Assembly (NCBI GenBank): GCA_964586425.1
Contig: CAZPHI010000041.1
Span: forward strand, 1 to 17,085
Direction: 5' to 3'
DNA length: 17,085 nt
Source of the DNA: CAZPHI01 sp964586425
Lineage (GTDB): Bacteria; Bacillota; Clostridia; Lachnospirales; Lachnospiraceae
Of this stretch, positions 6,766 through 14,029 are shown piece after piece (the stretch's first letter is position 1; every line of letters begins with the position of its first letter). The notes under the pieces were generated by a model, which did no database searches, was not told the DNA's origin, and worked only from the letters and a program-made list of their open reading frames with translations. A program made the translations under genes and the position numbers.

Positions 6766-6822
6766 AAAATCTACCAAAACCTTTCTGTAAAGTATATCAG
6801 TCCTCTAAAGACGCATATTGTG

Positions 6823-6851
6823 ATTATAAAGCAATATATACAAAAAATCAA
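6823..6851 (-). promoter_or_regulatory. Vegetative promoter for the DUF624 gene
   Basis: On the minus strand TTGATT (6846-6851), 17 bases, then a perfect TATAAT (6823-6828). The start is expected near 6816, about 50 bases before the ATG at 6765. Confidence 0.78.
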
Positions 6852-6981
6852 AGAATAAATATAACTATTTTATTAAATAATTCTAAAAGTGATGAATTAG
6901 CCTTCTATTTATGCTAAACTACTGTTGTTTCTATATATCAAAACTATGACAAATATGTAAATTAACGGAGGTCAATTCCTT

Positions 6982-7650
6982 ATGGCTAAAGGAAATTCTA
7001 TAAAAGATGAGATTCGTGCAGAGAACAAAAAGATGAAAGATATGACTTTCGCAGAAAAGACTGATCATATCCTTGAATATTACAGAATACAGATTGCAGC
7101 GGTCGCCATAGCGATTGTTGCTGTTACAGCATTTATCTATTTCTATGTTAACGCTGAGCACCAGGTATATTATATGGCTGTATATGATGCCGATATAGGT
7201 GGTGCAACAACGAATTCTGATATTATATCAACCGAATTCAAAGACTATCTTCATCTAAGCGGCAAGGATACAATTACCATTGATTATTCTTACTCTGAGA
7301 CTAACCGATATTACAATTACGAGAAAATTACTACCATGGCATCTGCTGAAAATCTTGACGGTTTTATGGCTGATTACAAGAATATTCTGATGTTTTCCAA
7401 TGATGAAGAGCTATTTTTAATGGATTTGTCCGAGATTTTCTCAGAGAGCGAACTTCAACAGCTTAAAGACAAGCTTGTATATTATACAGCTGAAGATGGT
7501 ACTCAGATTCCTCTTGCAGTGAATTTAAGCGAAAGCAAAATCAAAACCAACACTAATATTACCCTTGAAAACCCTTGCTATGGCATTGTAGTTACTACAA
7601 AGCATAAGGATAACGCTATTAATTTTATTCGCTATGCCCTTGATATGTAA
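6982..7650 (+). CDS. Single-pass membrane-anchored protein, unknown function
   Basis: A 222-residue protein I do not recognise by name. The first 36 residues are charged and helical (MAKGNSIKDEIRAENKKMKD) and should be cytoplasmic. One strong membrane helix follows at 37-56 (IQIAAVAIAIVAVTAFIYFY). The remaining 165 residues are Tyr/Asp/Thr-rich and predicted outside, with a folded-looking C-terminus (NPCYGIVVTTKHKDNAINFIRYALDM). There is no lipobox or catalytic motif. GGAGG precedes the ATG at 6982 by about ten bases. It diverges from the DUF624 gene. Its last 26 bases overlap the 3' end of the opposite acetyltransferase gene, with no terminator visible between them. Confidence 0.8.
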   Translation: MAKGNSIKDEIRAENKKMKDMTFAEKTDHILEYYRIQIAAVAIAIVAVTAFIYFYVNAEHQVYYMAVYDADIGGATTNSDIISTEFKDYLHLSGKDTITIDYSYSETNRYYNYEKITTMASAENLDGFMADYKNILMFSNDEELFLMDLSEIFSESELQQLKDKLVYYTAEDGTQIPLAVNLSESKIKTNTNITLENPCYGIVVTTKHKDNAINFIRYALDM

Positions 7651-8494
7651 TATACAAATTATAGTCTTTATACGAATCAAGATATTCAAAACCAAGCTTT
7701 AATGCGAGCTTAATTGATGGAAGGTTATTCTGGTTACAACATACCAGAATGCTTTCTTTTTTTATATAATCCTCTCCAAGCAGTGCAGGTATCACATCAA
7801 ATATAGCCTGGCAGCATTCATACGCATAACCCTGATGCTGATATTCATCTGCAATTATATAACCTAGTTCTACCATTGTTCTATCATTAACTTCTCTATG
7901 CGAAAGTCCGACTCTTCCAATAAGAATGTCTGGTTCAGATTTCAGAAAAACTAACCATAAGCCATAACCATAATAATTATACATGTTTTCTATATATGCC
8001 TTTGAGAATTCAAGCTCCTCCGCATATGGATACAGCGGTTCCACATACTTTTTAACCTGTTTTCCCGCATATAAATCATACATTTTTATAATGTCCTGCT
8101 CAGTCATCTCTCGTATTATTGTCCTATCTGTTACAGCAACCGTCCATGGAATCTTCGATAGATGGCAATATATCTGATTATAGTAACTATAGTCTATCGA
8201 ATCAATATCATCTATAATGTATCTTAGCTTTCCCTGATAATCCATACCATATCCAGCCATTGCATACTCTCCAAATCCTTTTGTCTTGGCATATTCCTCT
8301 GAATTGGTTATCACCAAAGTTCCGGTTTTAGAAGCATTTTTCTGATTATTCTCTGCCAGATATTCATCAGCTGTATAGAAAATGCTTGCATGCTTTTGCA
8401 ATTCTGTGCAAGGTCCTATATTAACATTATTATTCATTACACACACGATTCTTTCAAGTATGTGACTTGTATCACCAAAATATTCTTTCATCAT
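7625..8494 (-). CDS. GNAT family N-acetyltransferase with N-terminal extension
   Basis: A 289-residue cytosolic protein with a RimJ/RimL-type GNAT acetyltransferase domain in its C-terminal half (about 125-285). Key elements are TIIREMTEQDIIKMYDLYAG, the beta4 strand VELGYIIADEYQHQG (208-222), the acetyl-CoA pyrophosphate loop QHQGYA (219-224) and the terminal NQNNLPSIKLALKLGFEYLDSY. The substrate is unknown. The first 120 residues are not part of a standard GNAT fold and I cannot assign them; a stretch LVITNSEEYAKTKGFGEYAM faintly recalls the end of HAD-type phosphatases. GGGAG precedes the ATG at 8494 by six bases. Its promoter overlaps that of the divergent cyclophilin gene. Confidence 0.88.
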   Translation of the reverse strand: MMKEYFGDTSHILERIVCVMNNNVNIGPCTELQKHASIFYTADEYLAENNQKNASKTGTLVITNSEEYAKTKGFGEYAMAGYGMDYQGKLRYIIDDIDSIDYSYYNQIYCHLSKIPWTVAVTDRTIIREMTEQDIIKMYDLYAGKQVKKYVEPLYPYAEELEFSKAYIENMYNYYGYGLWLVFLKSEPDILIGRVGLSHREVNDRTMVELGYIIADEYQHQGYAYECCQAIFDVIPALLGEDYIKKESILVCCNQNNLPSIKLALKLGFEYLDSYKDYNLYITYQGHSE

Positions 8495-8518
8495 ATTAAG
8501 CTCCCGACAAATATTCCA

Positions 8519-8547
8519 TTGACATTTATTTGTATCTTATATAGAAT
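8519..8547 (+). promoter_or_regulatory. Vegetative promoter for the cyclophilin gene
   Basis: A perfect TTGACA (8519-8524), 17 bases, then TAGAAT (8542-8547). The start is near 8554, about 38 bases before the ATG. It overlaps a divergent promoter on the other strand. Confidence 0.82.
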
Positions 8548-8574
8548 TATACACACAAGATTATCTTTAGTAAA
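8546..8574 (-). promoter_or_regulatory. Probable promoter for the GNAT gene
   Basis: On the minus strand TTTACT (8569-8574), 17 bases, TATAAT (8546-8551). Its -10 box overlaps the -10 box of the divergent cyclophilin promoter by two bases, so the two promoters should compete for polymerase. Confidence 0.55.
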
Positions 8575-8592
8575 TGAAAGAAGGAAAAAGAA

Positions 8593-9117
8593 ATGTCACA
8601 GAACCCAATAGTAACATTTACAATGGAGAATGGCGACGTAATGAAAGCAGAGCTTTATCCAGACGTTGCGCCAAACACAGTTAATAATTTTATCAGCCTT
8701 GTTAAAAAAGGCTTCTACAACGGACTTATCTTCCACAGAGTAATTTCAGGATTCATGATTCAAGGTGGAGATCCAGAAGGAACCGGAATGGGCGGCCCTG
8801 GTTATTCAATCAAAGGTGAGTTCAATAAAAACGGATTCAAGAACGAATTATTACATTCAGTCGGAGTTCTTTCAATGGCTAGAGCTCAGCATCCTGATTC
8901 AGCAGGTTCACAGTTCTTCATCATGCATGCTCCAGCGCCACATCTTGACGGCGATTATGCAGCATTTGGCAAGCTTATCGAAGGCGTTGATACACTTAAC
9001 AAGATTGCAGACGTTGATGTTGATTGGAACGACAGACCAAGAACACCACAGGTTATGGAAACTGTAACCGTGGATACTTTCGGTGTTGATTATCCAGAAC
9101 CAGACAAGGTAAACTAA
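8593..9117 (+). CDS. Cyclophilin-type peptidyl-prolyl cis-trans isomerase
   Basis: A cytosolic proline isomerase that assists protein folding. The protein has 174 residues, typical of the small bacterial cyclophilins, with no signal peptide. Active-site landmarks are present: FHRVISGFMIQGGDPEGTG (47-65) with catalytic Arg49 and Phe54/Met55/Gln57, ARAQHPDSAGSQFFI (96-110) with the Gln107/Phe108/Phe109 wall, and HLDGDYAAFGKLIEG (117-131). A 30-residue C-terminal extension (WNDRPRTPQVMETVTVD, then FGVDYPEPDKVN) is usual in the clostridial forms. The ATG follows GAAGGAAAA. It has a near-consensus promoter and shares a terminator hairpin with luxS. Confidence 0.95.
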   Translation: MSQNPIVTFTMENGDVMKAELYPDVAPNTVNNFISLVKKGFYNGLIFHRVISGFMIQGGDPEGTGMGGPGYSIKGEFNKNGFKNELLHSVGVLSMARAQHPDSAGSQFFIMHAPAPHLDGDYAAFGKLIEGVDTLNKIADVDVDWNDRPRTPQVMETVTVDTFGVDYPEPDKVN

Positions 9118-9124
9118 TAGAAAT

Positions 9125-9153
9125 GTGCACCGCTAGGCATCGCCAGGCGCACC
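9125..9153 (+). repeat. GC-rich palindromic element, copy 1
   Basis: A GC-rich segment in AT-rich surroundings whose core GGCATCGCCAGGCGC resembles copy 2 at 11358-11378. The ends GTGC and GCAC can also pair. It lies between the cyclophilin stop and its terminator. Two copies in one window is limited support for a dispersed repeat. Confidence 0.35.
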
Positions 9154-9155
9154 AA

Positions 9156-9194
9156 AAAAGATGCAGGTGGCAATAATGTCACTCTGCATCTTTT
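9156..9194. terminator. Bidirectional terminator between cyclophilin gene and luxS
   Basis: AAAAGATGCAG (9156-9166) pairs with CTGCATCTTTT (9184-9194), with inner GTG/CAC pairing and a one-base bulge. It has A and T runs on both sides and lies five bases beyond the luxS stop. Confidence 0.85.
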
Positions 9195-9199
9195 GTTTA

Positions 9200-9679
9200 T
9201 TACTGTGGATATACCAGTCTTTCCTTTACTGGATTATCTAATACTTCTTCTTTGTATTTCTTCATATATATCTTGGCAAGCTTCAAGTTATTATCAAGAT
9301 AATTACCGCAATCTCTTGGCGAATAACCTGGGATTTCGCCCTCATATTCCAATACATAATCTGCAAGTTCTCTAAGCACATCAATAATATCCTCAGACTC
9401 TAACTCACCTGCAAACAGCACATAGAATCCTGTTCTACATCCCATTGGTCCAAAATAAATTGTCTTTTGTCCCCATACTGGATGATTCCTTAGAAACGTT
9501 GCTGCAAGATGCTCAATAGTGTGAATCCCCGGAGTATCCATTGGTGGCTCCTCATTAGGTCTTGTGAATCTCAAATCAAAGGTTGTAATAACCTCATCAC
9601 CTATATAATCTCTTCTTGAAACATATGCACCTGTAAGCAAATCCAGATGGTTAACTGTAAAACTAGCAATTTTATTCAT
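9200..9679 (-). CDS. luxS: S-ribosylhomocysteine lyase LuxS
   Basis: LuxS cleaves S-ribosylhomocysteine to homocysteine and DPD, the precursor of autoinducer AI-2, in the activated methyl cycle. It is a cytosolic metal-dependent homodimer. The protein has 159 residues, the usual length. The metal-binding HTIEH (53-57) and Cys124 in SPRDCGNY are present, as is the catalytic cysteine in FGPMGCRTGFY (Cys81). The ATG at 9679 follows TTGGAGA with spacing of about six bases. The HD-GYP gene ends only 31 bases upstream on the same strand with no terminator or clear promoter between, so luxS is probably the second gene of that transcript. No mtn/pfs gene is in the window. Confidence 0.97.
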   Translation of the reverse strand: MNKIASFTVNHLDLLTGAYVSRRDYIGDEVITTFDLRFTRPNEEPPMDTPGIHTIEHLAATFLRNHPVWGQKTIYFGPMGCRTGFYVLFAGELESEDIIDVLRELADYVLEYEGEIPGYSPRDCGNYLDNNLKLAKIYMKKYKEEVLDNPVKERLVYPQ

Positions 9680-9710
9680 AATATCTCCAATCTTCTATAG
9701 TTAAATAATT

Positions 9711-10790
9711 CTAGTAATCCGTTCCTGTGAATGTAAGTTCTTTCTTATGGGCTAATCTGTCCTTTATCTTTTCCTTAATTTCAACAAAGTGGTCCGTCAG
9801 GTCTGGATCAAATGCTGTTCCTCTTCCAGCAACAATAATATCCATCGCTTTCTCGTGAGAAAAAGGCTCTTTGTAAGGTCTCTTTGATGTCAAAGCATCA
9901 TACACATCAACAATTGTCATTATACGAGCAGCAAGAGGTATATCTTTTCCCTTCAATCCGCTTGGATAACCTGTTCCGTCCCATTTTTCATGATGATATA
10001 AAGCCATATCTTCTGCAATAGAGATAAATGCTTCATCACCTACTTGATGCCTTATCTTATTGAACGTTCTTCCGCCGATAATCGAATGAGTCTTCATATA
10101 TTCAAATTCCGCTTCATTAAGATTACCTTCTTTCTGAAGAACAGCGTCCTTAATGGCGATTTTACCAACATCATGCAATGGAGCTGACATAATTGTGAAT
10201 TTAACAAACTGAGGTGTTAACTCATCCTGATATTCTGGGAGTTTCGCTAATTCCTCAATAAATGCTTTGAAATAAATATAAGTATTCTTAATATGTCCTC
10301 CAGTAATGCCATCCCTTGATTCCACAAGCTCTGCAAGACTTACTGAAATAAGATTCTGCATCCTCTCGATTTCTGCAACCTTCTCATCTACAAGTGCTTC
10401 GAGATTCTTCTCATACTCCGACAGTGACAATTGTGTTGCCACTCTTTGTCTCATAATTGCTGGAACAAATGGCTTAGTAATATAATCAACAGCTCCATAT
10501 TCAAAGCCTTTGATTTCACTGTCCATACCCGTTGCAGCTGTAAGGAATATAACTGGAATCTTGCACAATCTCCTATTTTCCTTCAGAATTCTAATCATCT
10601 GATATCCATCAATCTCTGGCATAATAATATCTAGAAGAATCAAATCTGGAACCATAGTTTCCATAAGATCCAGACCTTCTTTTGCTGATTCTGCTTCATA
10701 GACATCATATATCTCTTCCAGCATATTCTTTCCAGCTTCAAGATTGATCATAACATCATCAATAATAAGTATTTTCTTCTTTTCATTCAT
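9711..10790 (-). CDS. Response regulator with HD-GYP domain, probable c-di-GMP phosphodiesterase
   Basis: A 359-residue cytosolic two-domain regulator. The receiver domain (about 5-120) has Asp11/Asp12, phospho-acceptor Asp54 in LILLDIIMPEIDGY, Thr84 and Lys106 in TKPF. A coiled linker (about 122-150) leads to an HD-GYP domain (about 150-345) with SRDGITGGHIKNT, His206-Asp207 in APLHDVGK, His235, His266-His267 and the signature HHEKWDGTGYP (266-276). The metal ligands and the GYP motif are complete, so an active cyclic-di-GMP phosphodiesterase of the RpfG type is expected, controlled by phosphorylation from a kinase not in this window. The 3' end lies 31 bases before luxS. An extended -10 promoter lies at 10838-10866. 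Confidence 0.95.
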   Translation of the reverse strand: MNEKKKILIIDDVMINLEAGKNMLEEIYDVYEAESAKEGLDLMETMVPDLILLDIIMPEIDGYQMIRILKENRRLCKIPVIFLTAATGMDSEIKGFEYGAVDYITKPFVPAIMRQRVATQLSLSEYEKNLEALVDEKVAEIERMQNLISVSLAELVESRDGITGGHIKNTYIYFKAFIEELAKLPEYQDELTPQFVKFTIMSAPLHDVGKIAIKDAVLQKEGNLNEAEFEYMKTHSIIGGRTFNKIRHQVGDEAFISIAEDMALYHHEKWDGTGYPSGLKGKDIPLAARIMTIVDVYDALTSKRPYKEPFSHEKAMDIIVAGRGTAFDPDLTDHFVEIKEKIKDRLAHKKELTFTGTDY

Positions 10791-10837
10791 TCACGTACCT
10801 CAATAAAATCACGAAATGTTAATGTATTTATAACTAG

Positions 10838-10866
10838 ATTATAGCATATATATTCTCAAAAATCTA
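10838..10866 (-). promoter_or_regulatory. Extended -10 promoter for HD-GYP-luxS
   Basis: On the minus strand TGCTATAAT gives an extended -10 (TATAAT at 10838-10843) with a weak -35, TAGATT (10861-10866), at 17 bases. The start is near 10831, about 40 bases before the HD-GYP ATG. Confidence 0.6.
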
Positions 10867-10952
10867 CAAATACAACAATCCAGTTATTTTTTGTTATTTT
10901 TTTATCAAACCTTTACTTTTATTGAGGTTTTTTATGTATACATAGTTTTCCC

Positions 10953-10981
10953 TTGAAATTTATTCTAGTATTCAATATAAT
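10953..10981 (+). promoter_or_regulatory. Vegetative promoter for the 60-residue ORF
   Basis: TTGAAA (10953-10958), 17 bases, perfect TATAAT (10976-10981). The start is near 10988, which leaves an unusually long leader of about 175 bases before the ATG at 11163. Confidence 0.75.
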
Positions 10982-11162
10982 ATACGTATGATGTTATTTA
11001 GTGTCTATTGTATTATTCATTCAAACGACTGTCCATTATAATGTCTCTATTCTTAATTTATACTTATACTCTTTCTACTAATAAACATCTATACGCGAGG
11101 AGGCTAGTTTATTAACTAACCAGCCAAAGATAAATTAATAAAATACGAATATGGGGGACTTT

Positions 11163-11345
11163 ATGAGAGAAAGTGAAACCGATAAAGTGTATAATAACAG
11201 CGAGGATTATTATGCAGGACAATGCGATATTATCAAGCAATTCCTAAGTTATGGATTTGACAGTTATCTTATTCGTGAGGTATCTGGTCTAGCATACGAA
11301 GATATCTATAACCTGGAAAAAGAAATGAAAAAAGAATATATGTAA
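11163..11345 (+). CDS. Small acidic hypothetical protein with helix-turn-helix-like segment
   Basis: A 60-residue protein I do not recognise. The first 18 residues are polar and acidic. Residues 19-58 are helical (DIIKQFLSYGFDSYLIREV followed by SGLAYEDIYNLEKEMKKEY); GFDSYLIREVSGLAYEDI resembles the 'IAEITGLSxEEI' helix-turn-helix-like tails of several clostridial proteins. That likeness is by eye only. An in-frame ATG exists at 11151, but its own GGGGGA serves as the ribosome site for the ATG at 11163 with four-base spacing, so 11163 is preferred. The strong promoter upstream and good ribosome site support a real gene. It could be a small regulator. Confidence 0.65.
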   Translation: MRESETDKVYNNSEDYYAGQCDIIKQFLSYGFDSYLIREVSGLAYEDIYNLEKEMKKEYM

Positions 11346-11357
11346 ATCAAATATTCG

Positions 11358-11378
11358 AGGCAAGCGCCATAGGCGCCC
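11358..11378 (+). repeat. GC-rich palindromic element, copy 2
   Basis: GCGCC-ata-GGCGC is a perfect five-bp hairpin (11364-11376) inside GGCAAGCGCCATAGGCGCCC. It closely resembles the core of copy 1 at 9125-9153, including the run of A residues that follows. It sits between the small ORF and the asnA terminator. Confidence 0.35.
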
Positions 11379-11381
11379 AAT

Positions 11382-11435
11382 AAAAAAGCTGTGGCTTTGA
11401 AAGCATTTTCAAGAAAATCTTTCATCGCCGCAGCT
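11382..11435 (-). terminator. Terminator of asnS-asnA
   Basis: Read on the minus strand, AGCTG..GCC-type stems pair 11419-11435 with 11387-11402 (AGCTG/CAGCT, GGC/GCC, TGAAAG/CTTTCA with small bulges), followed by a T-tract at 11382-11387. It lies about 30 bases beyond the asnA stop. The other side has no T-tract, so it is mainly one-way. Confidence 0.8.
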
Positions 11436-11463
11436 ATATTAAACTAAATTATATTATTTAAAA

Positions 11464-12474
11464 TTATAGGAAATGAACTCCCTTAGACTCAGCATATGCG
11501 ATATCTTTGTCCGGCCATATTGAAGACTGAACTTCTGCAATATGTGCTTTTCTTAAGAAGAACATACAGATTCTTGACTGTCCAATTCCACCACCGATTG
11601 TATATGGAAGTTCACCATTAAGAAGTGCTTTCTGGAATGGAAGTTCTGCTCTTTCAGGACAACCAGCAATTTGAAGCTGTTTTGAAAGGGCTTCTTCATC
11701 AACACGAATACCCATTGATGAAAGTTCAAGTGCCATATCAAGTACTGGATAATATACGATTATATCGCCGTTAAGCCCCCAGTCATCATAATCTGGAGCT
11801 CTGCCATCATGCTTCTCGCCTGATTTAAGTTCTCCACCAATCTGCATTATGAATACTGCACCTTTAAGTTTTGCAATCTTATTCTCTCTTTCCTTTGGAG
11901 TAAGGTCTGGATACATATCTTCAAGTTCCTGAGATGTAATGAATGTAATCTCTTCTGGAAGGAAACATGATATATCACTGTATCTGTTAGAGATGTATTT
12001 TTCTGTTACACGAAGTGCTTCGTATACTGATTTTACAGTATTCTCAAGTGTCTCAAAGCTTCTGTCTTTCTTCTCGATAATCTTTTCCCAATCCCACTGG
12101 TCAACGAATATAGAATGAATGTTATCTGTATCTTCATCTCTTCTAATAGCGTTCATATCTGTGTAAAGGCCTTCGCCAACACCAAAGCCGTATTTTTTAA
12201 GTGCCATTCTCTTCCACTTTGCAAGTGAATGTACAATTTCAACTTCTTTATCACCTAATTCCTTAATGCCAAATGCTACTGGACGTTCAACGCCGTTAAG
12301 ATTATCATTGAGTCCTGATTCTGGAGCTACAAAAAGTGGTGCTGATACACGCTGAAGATTAAGCTGTGTTGCTAATTCTCTTTCAAAAAAATCTTTTACT
12401 CTTTTGATTGCCTTCTCTGTTGCTCTAACATCAAGAAATGGCTTATATCCCTCTGGAATATTAATGCTGCTCAT
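11464..12474 (-). CDS. asnA: Aspartate-ammonia ligase (asparagine synthetase A)
   Basis: AsnA makes asparagine from aspartate, ATP and ammonia in the cytosol; its fold is that of class II aminoacyl-tRNA synthetases. The protein has 336 residues, close to the usual 330. Motifs include FFERELATQLNLQRVSAPLF, ERPVAFGIKELGDKEVEIVH, the conserved NAIRRDEDTDNIHSIFVDQW region followed by DWEK (108-131), and the C-terminal GGGIGQSRICMFFLRKAHI motif 3-like segment that contributes to ATP binding. It follows asnS by 32 bases on the same strand and ends at a strong terminator, so the two form an operon that makes asparagine and charges it to tRNA-Asn. The ATG at 12474 has a modest purine-rich site (GAAAGAGG). 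Confidence 0.97.
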   Translation of the reverse strand: MSSINIPEGYKPFLDVRATEKAIKRVKDFFERELATQLNLQRVSAPLFVAPESGLNDNLNGVERPVAFGIKELGDKEVEIVHSLAKWKRMALKKYGFGVGEGLYTDMNAIRRDEDTDNIHSIFVDQWDWEKIIEKKDRSFETLENTVKSVYEALRVTEKYISNRYSDISCFLPEEITFITSQELEDMYPDLTPKERENKIAKLKGAVFIMQIGGELKSGEKHDGRAPDYDDWGLNGDIIVYYPVLDMALELSSMGIRVDEEALSKQLQIAGCPERAELPFQKALLNGELPYTIGGGIGQSRICMFFLRKAHIAEVQSSIWPDKDIAYAESKGVHFL

Positions 12475-12506
12475 ATATCTACCTCTTTCTATACATTGTC
12501 ATATAA

Positions 12507-13898
12507 TTATAATTCACAGTTATTAACTGTTCTTGGGAAAGGTATTACATCTCTGATATTACCCATACCAGTTACATACATAACGCATCTTTCAAAGCCA
12601 AGTCCAAAACCTGCATGACGAGCTGAACCGTATTTTCTAAGGTCAAGATAGAAATCATAATCTTCTTTCTTCATTCCGATTTCTTCAATACGTCCTACTA
12701 ATTTCTCATAATCATCCTCACGCTGGCTACCACCGATGATTTCACCGATACCTGGCACAAGACAATCCATAGCAGCAACAGTCTTTCCATCTTCATTAAG
12801 TTTCATATAGAACGCTTTGATTTCCTTTGGATAATCTGTAACGAAGACAGGTCTACCGAATTCTTTCTCTGTTAAGTAACGCTCATGTTCTGTCTGAAGA
12901 TCACATCCCCAGCTTACTTTATAATCAAATTCATCATTGTGTTTCTCTAATATCTTAATTGCTTCTGTATAAGTAACACGACCAAAATCAGAACTTACAA
13001 CATGATTAAGTCTCTCAATAAGTCCTTTATCAACGAAATCATTAAAGAACTTCATCTCTTCTGGTGCATTCTCAAGAACATATCTAATTACATATTTTAA
13101 CATACTCTCTGCAAGATACATATCATCCTGAAGATCAGCAAAAGCTATCTCTGGCTCAATCATCCAGAACTCTGCTGCATGTCTTGTTGTATTAGAGTTT
13201 TCAGCTCTAAAAGTTGGTCCAAATGTATATATATTCTTGAAAGCCATGGCATATGTCTCACCATTAAGCTGACCGCTTACTGTAAGATTAGTTGGTTTGT
13301 TAAAGAAATCCTTTGAGAAATCAACTGAACCATCTTCATTCTTAGGAATATTGTTAAGGTCCATTGTTGTTACCTGGAACATCTCACCAGCACCTTCACA
13401 ATCACTACCTGTAATAAGTGGTGTGTGAACATATACGAAATCTCTTTCCTGGAAGAACTTATGAATTGCATAAGCTACAAGTGAACGTACTCTAAAAACT
13501 GCTTCAAATGTATTAGTTCTTGGACGAAGATGTGATATTGTTCTAAGATATTCGAATGTATGTCTCTTCTTCTGAAGTGGATAATCAGCATCTGACTGTC
13601 CTTCGATTGCTACCTCTTCAGCCTGTATCTCAAATGGCTGTTTTGCATCTGGAGTTTCAACGAGGATACCCTTAACGATTACTGCTGCACCAACATTAAG
13701 CTTATTAATATCCGCAAAGTTACTAAGCTTGTCTGAATATACAACCTGCAATGGTTCAAAAAATGTACCGTCATTAACTACAAGGAAGCCAAATGTTTTT
13801 GAATCCCTTTTACTTCTAAGCCATCCACCTATGCTTACTTCTTTTCCAATATATTCAGACTGATTTCTGAACAAATCTCTGATATTTATTAATTCCAT
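12507..13898 (-). CDS. asnS: Asparaginyl-tRNA synthetase
   Basis: AsnRS charges tRNA-Asn with asparagine in the cytosol. The protein has 463 residues, the normal length. The N-terminal OB-fold anticodon-binding domain covers about 15-110 (VSIGGWLRSKRDSKTFGFLV). The class II catalytic core follows, with motif 1 near TFEAVFRVRSLVAYAIHKFF, GAGEMFQVTT, motif 2 FRAENSNTTRHAAEFWMIEP and motif 3 HAGFGLGFERCVMYVTGM. The protein ends RDVIPFPRTVNNCEL, close to the family's common RTPG ending. AGGAGATCGGTT precedes the ATG at 13898. The promoter is at 13963-13991, and the 58-base leader carries a short palindrome but no T-box. It is the first gene of the asnS-asnA operon. Confidence 0.97.
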   Translation of the reverse strand: MELINIRDLFRNQSEYIGKEVSIGGWLRSKRDSKTFGFLVVNDGTFFEPLQVVYSDKLSNFADINKLNVGAAVIVKGILVETPDAKQPFEIQAEEVAIEGQSDADYPLQKKRHTFEYLRTISHLRPRTNTFEAVFRVRSLVAYAIHKFFQERDFVYVHTPLITGSDCEGAGEMFQVTTMDLNNIPKNEDGSVDFSKDFFNKPTNLTVSGQLNGETYAMAFKNIYTFGPTFRAENSNTTRHAAEFWMIEPEIAFADLQDDMYLAESMLKYVIRYVLENAPEEMKFFNDFVDKGLIERLNHVVSSDFGRVTYTEAIKILEKHNDEFDYKVSWGCDLQTEHERYLTEKEFGRPVFVTDYPKEIKAFYMKLNEDGKTVAAMDCLVPGIGEIIGGSQREDDYEKLVGRIEEIGMKKEDYDFYLDLRKYGSARHAGFGLGFERCVMYVTGMGNIRDVIPFPRTVNNCEL

Positions 13899-13927
13899 AA
13901 CCGATCTCCTAACATATAATTATCAAT

Positions 13928-13946
13928 ATATGCAAAATCTGCATAT
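13928..13946. promoter_or_regulatory. Palindrome in asnS leader
   Basis: ATATGCA-aaatc-TGCATAT is a perfect seven-bp inverted repeat, 18-36 bases downstream of the expected asnS -10 box. It could be an operator or a small hairpin. There is no sign of a T-box specifier or antiterminator. Confidence 0.4.
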
Positions 13947-13962
13947 TAAACATATGGTATAC

Positions 13963-13991
13963 ATTATAGAACATCGTATTAATTATTTCAA
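13963..13991 (-). promoter_or_regulatory. Vegetative promoter for asnS-asnA
   Basis: On the minus strand TTGAAA (13986-13991), 17 bases, perfect TATAAT (13963-13968). The start is near 13957, 58 bases before the ATG. Confidence 0.82.
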
Positions 13992-14029
13992 GAAAGAGTT
14001 ACAAATAACCATTTTTTTTATTATGTATG

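Larger units (their letters stand above)
10791..11162. other. AT-rich intergenic region with two divergent promoters and a long leader
   Basis: This gene-free stretch of about 370 bases carries the HD-GYP promoter on the minus strand (10838-10866) and a strong plus-strand promoter (10953-10981). The latter makes a leader of about 175 bases ahead of the 60-residue ORF. Near the leader's end are an AGGAGG with no start codon nearby (11098-11103) and a hairpin (TAGTT/AACTA at 11105-11118, with GGC/GCC outside). I do not recognise a known riboswitch. A weak hairpin AAACCT/AGGTTT followed by T residues lies near 10908-10933. Confidence 0.5.

Noticed and set aside
8765..9067. 100-codon frame inside the cyclophilin gene in another phase
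   Set aside because: It lies wholly within the cyclophilin coding sequence, which has all the family residues.
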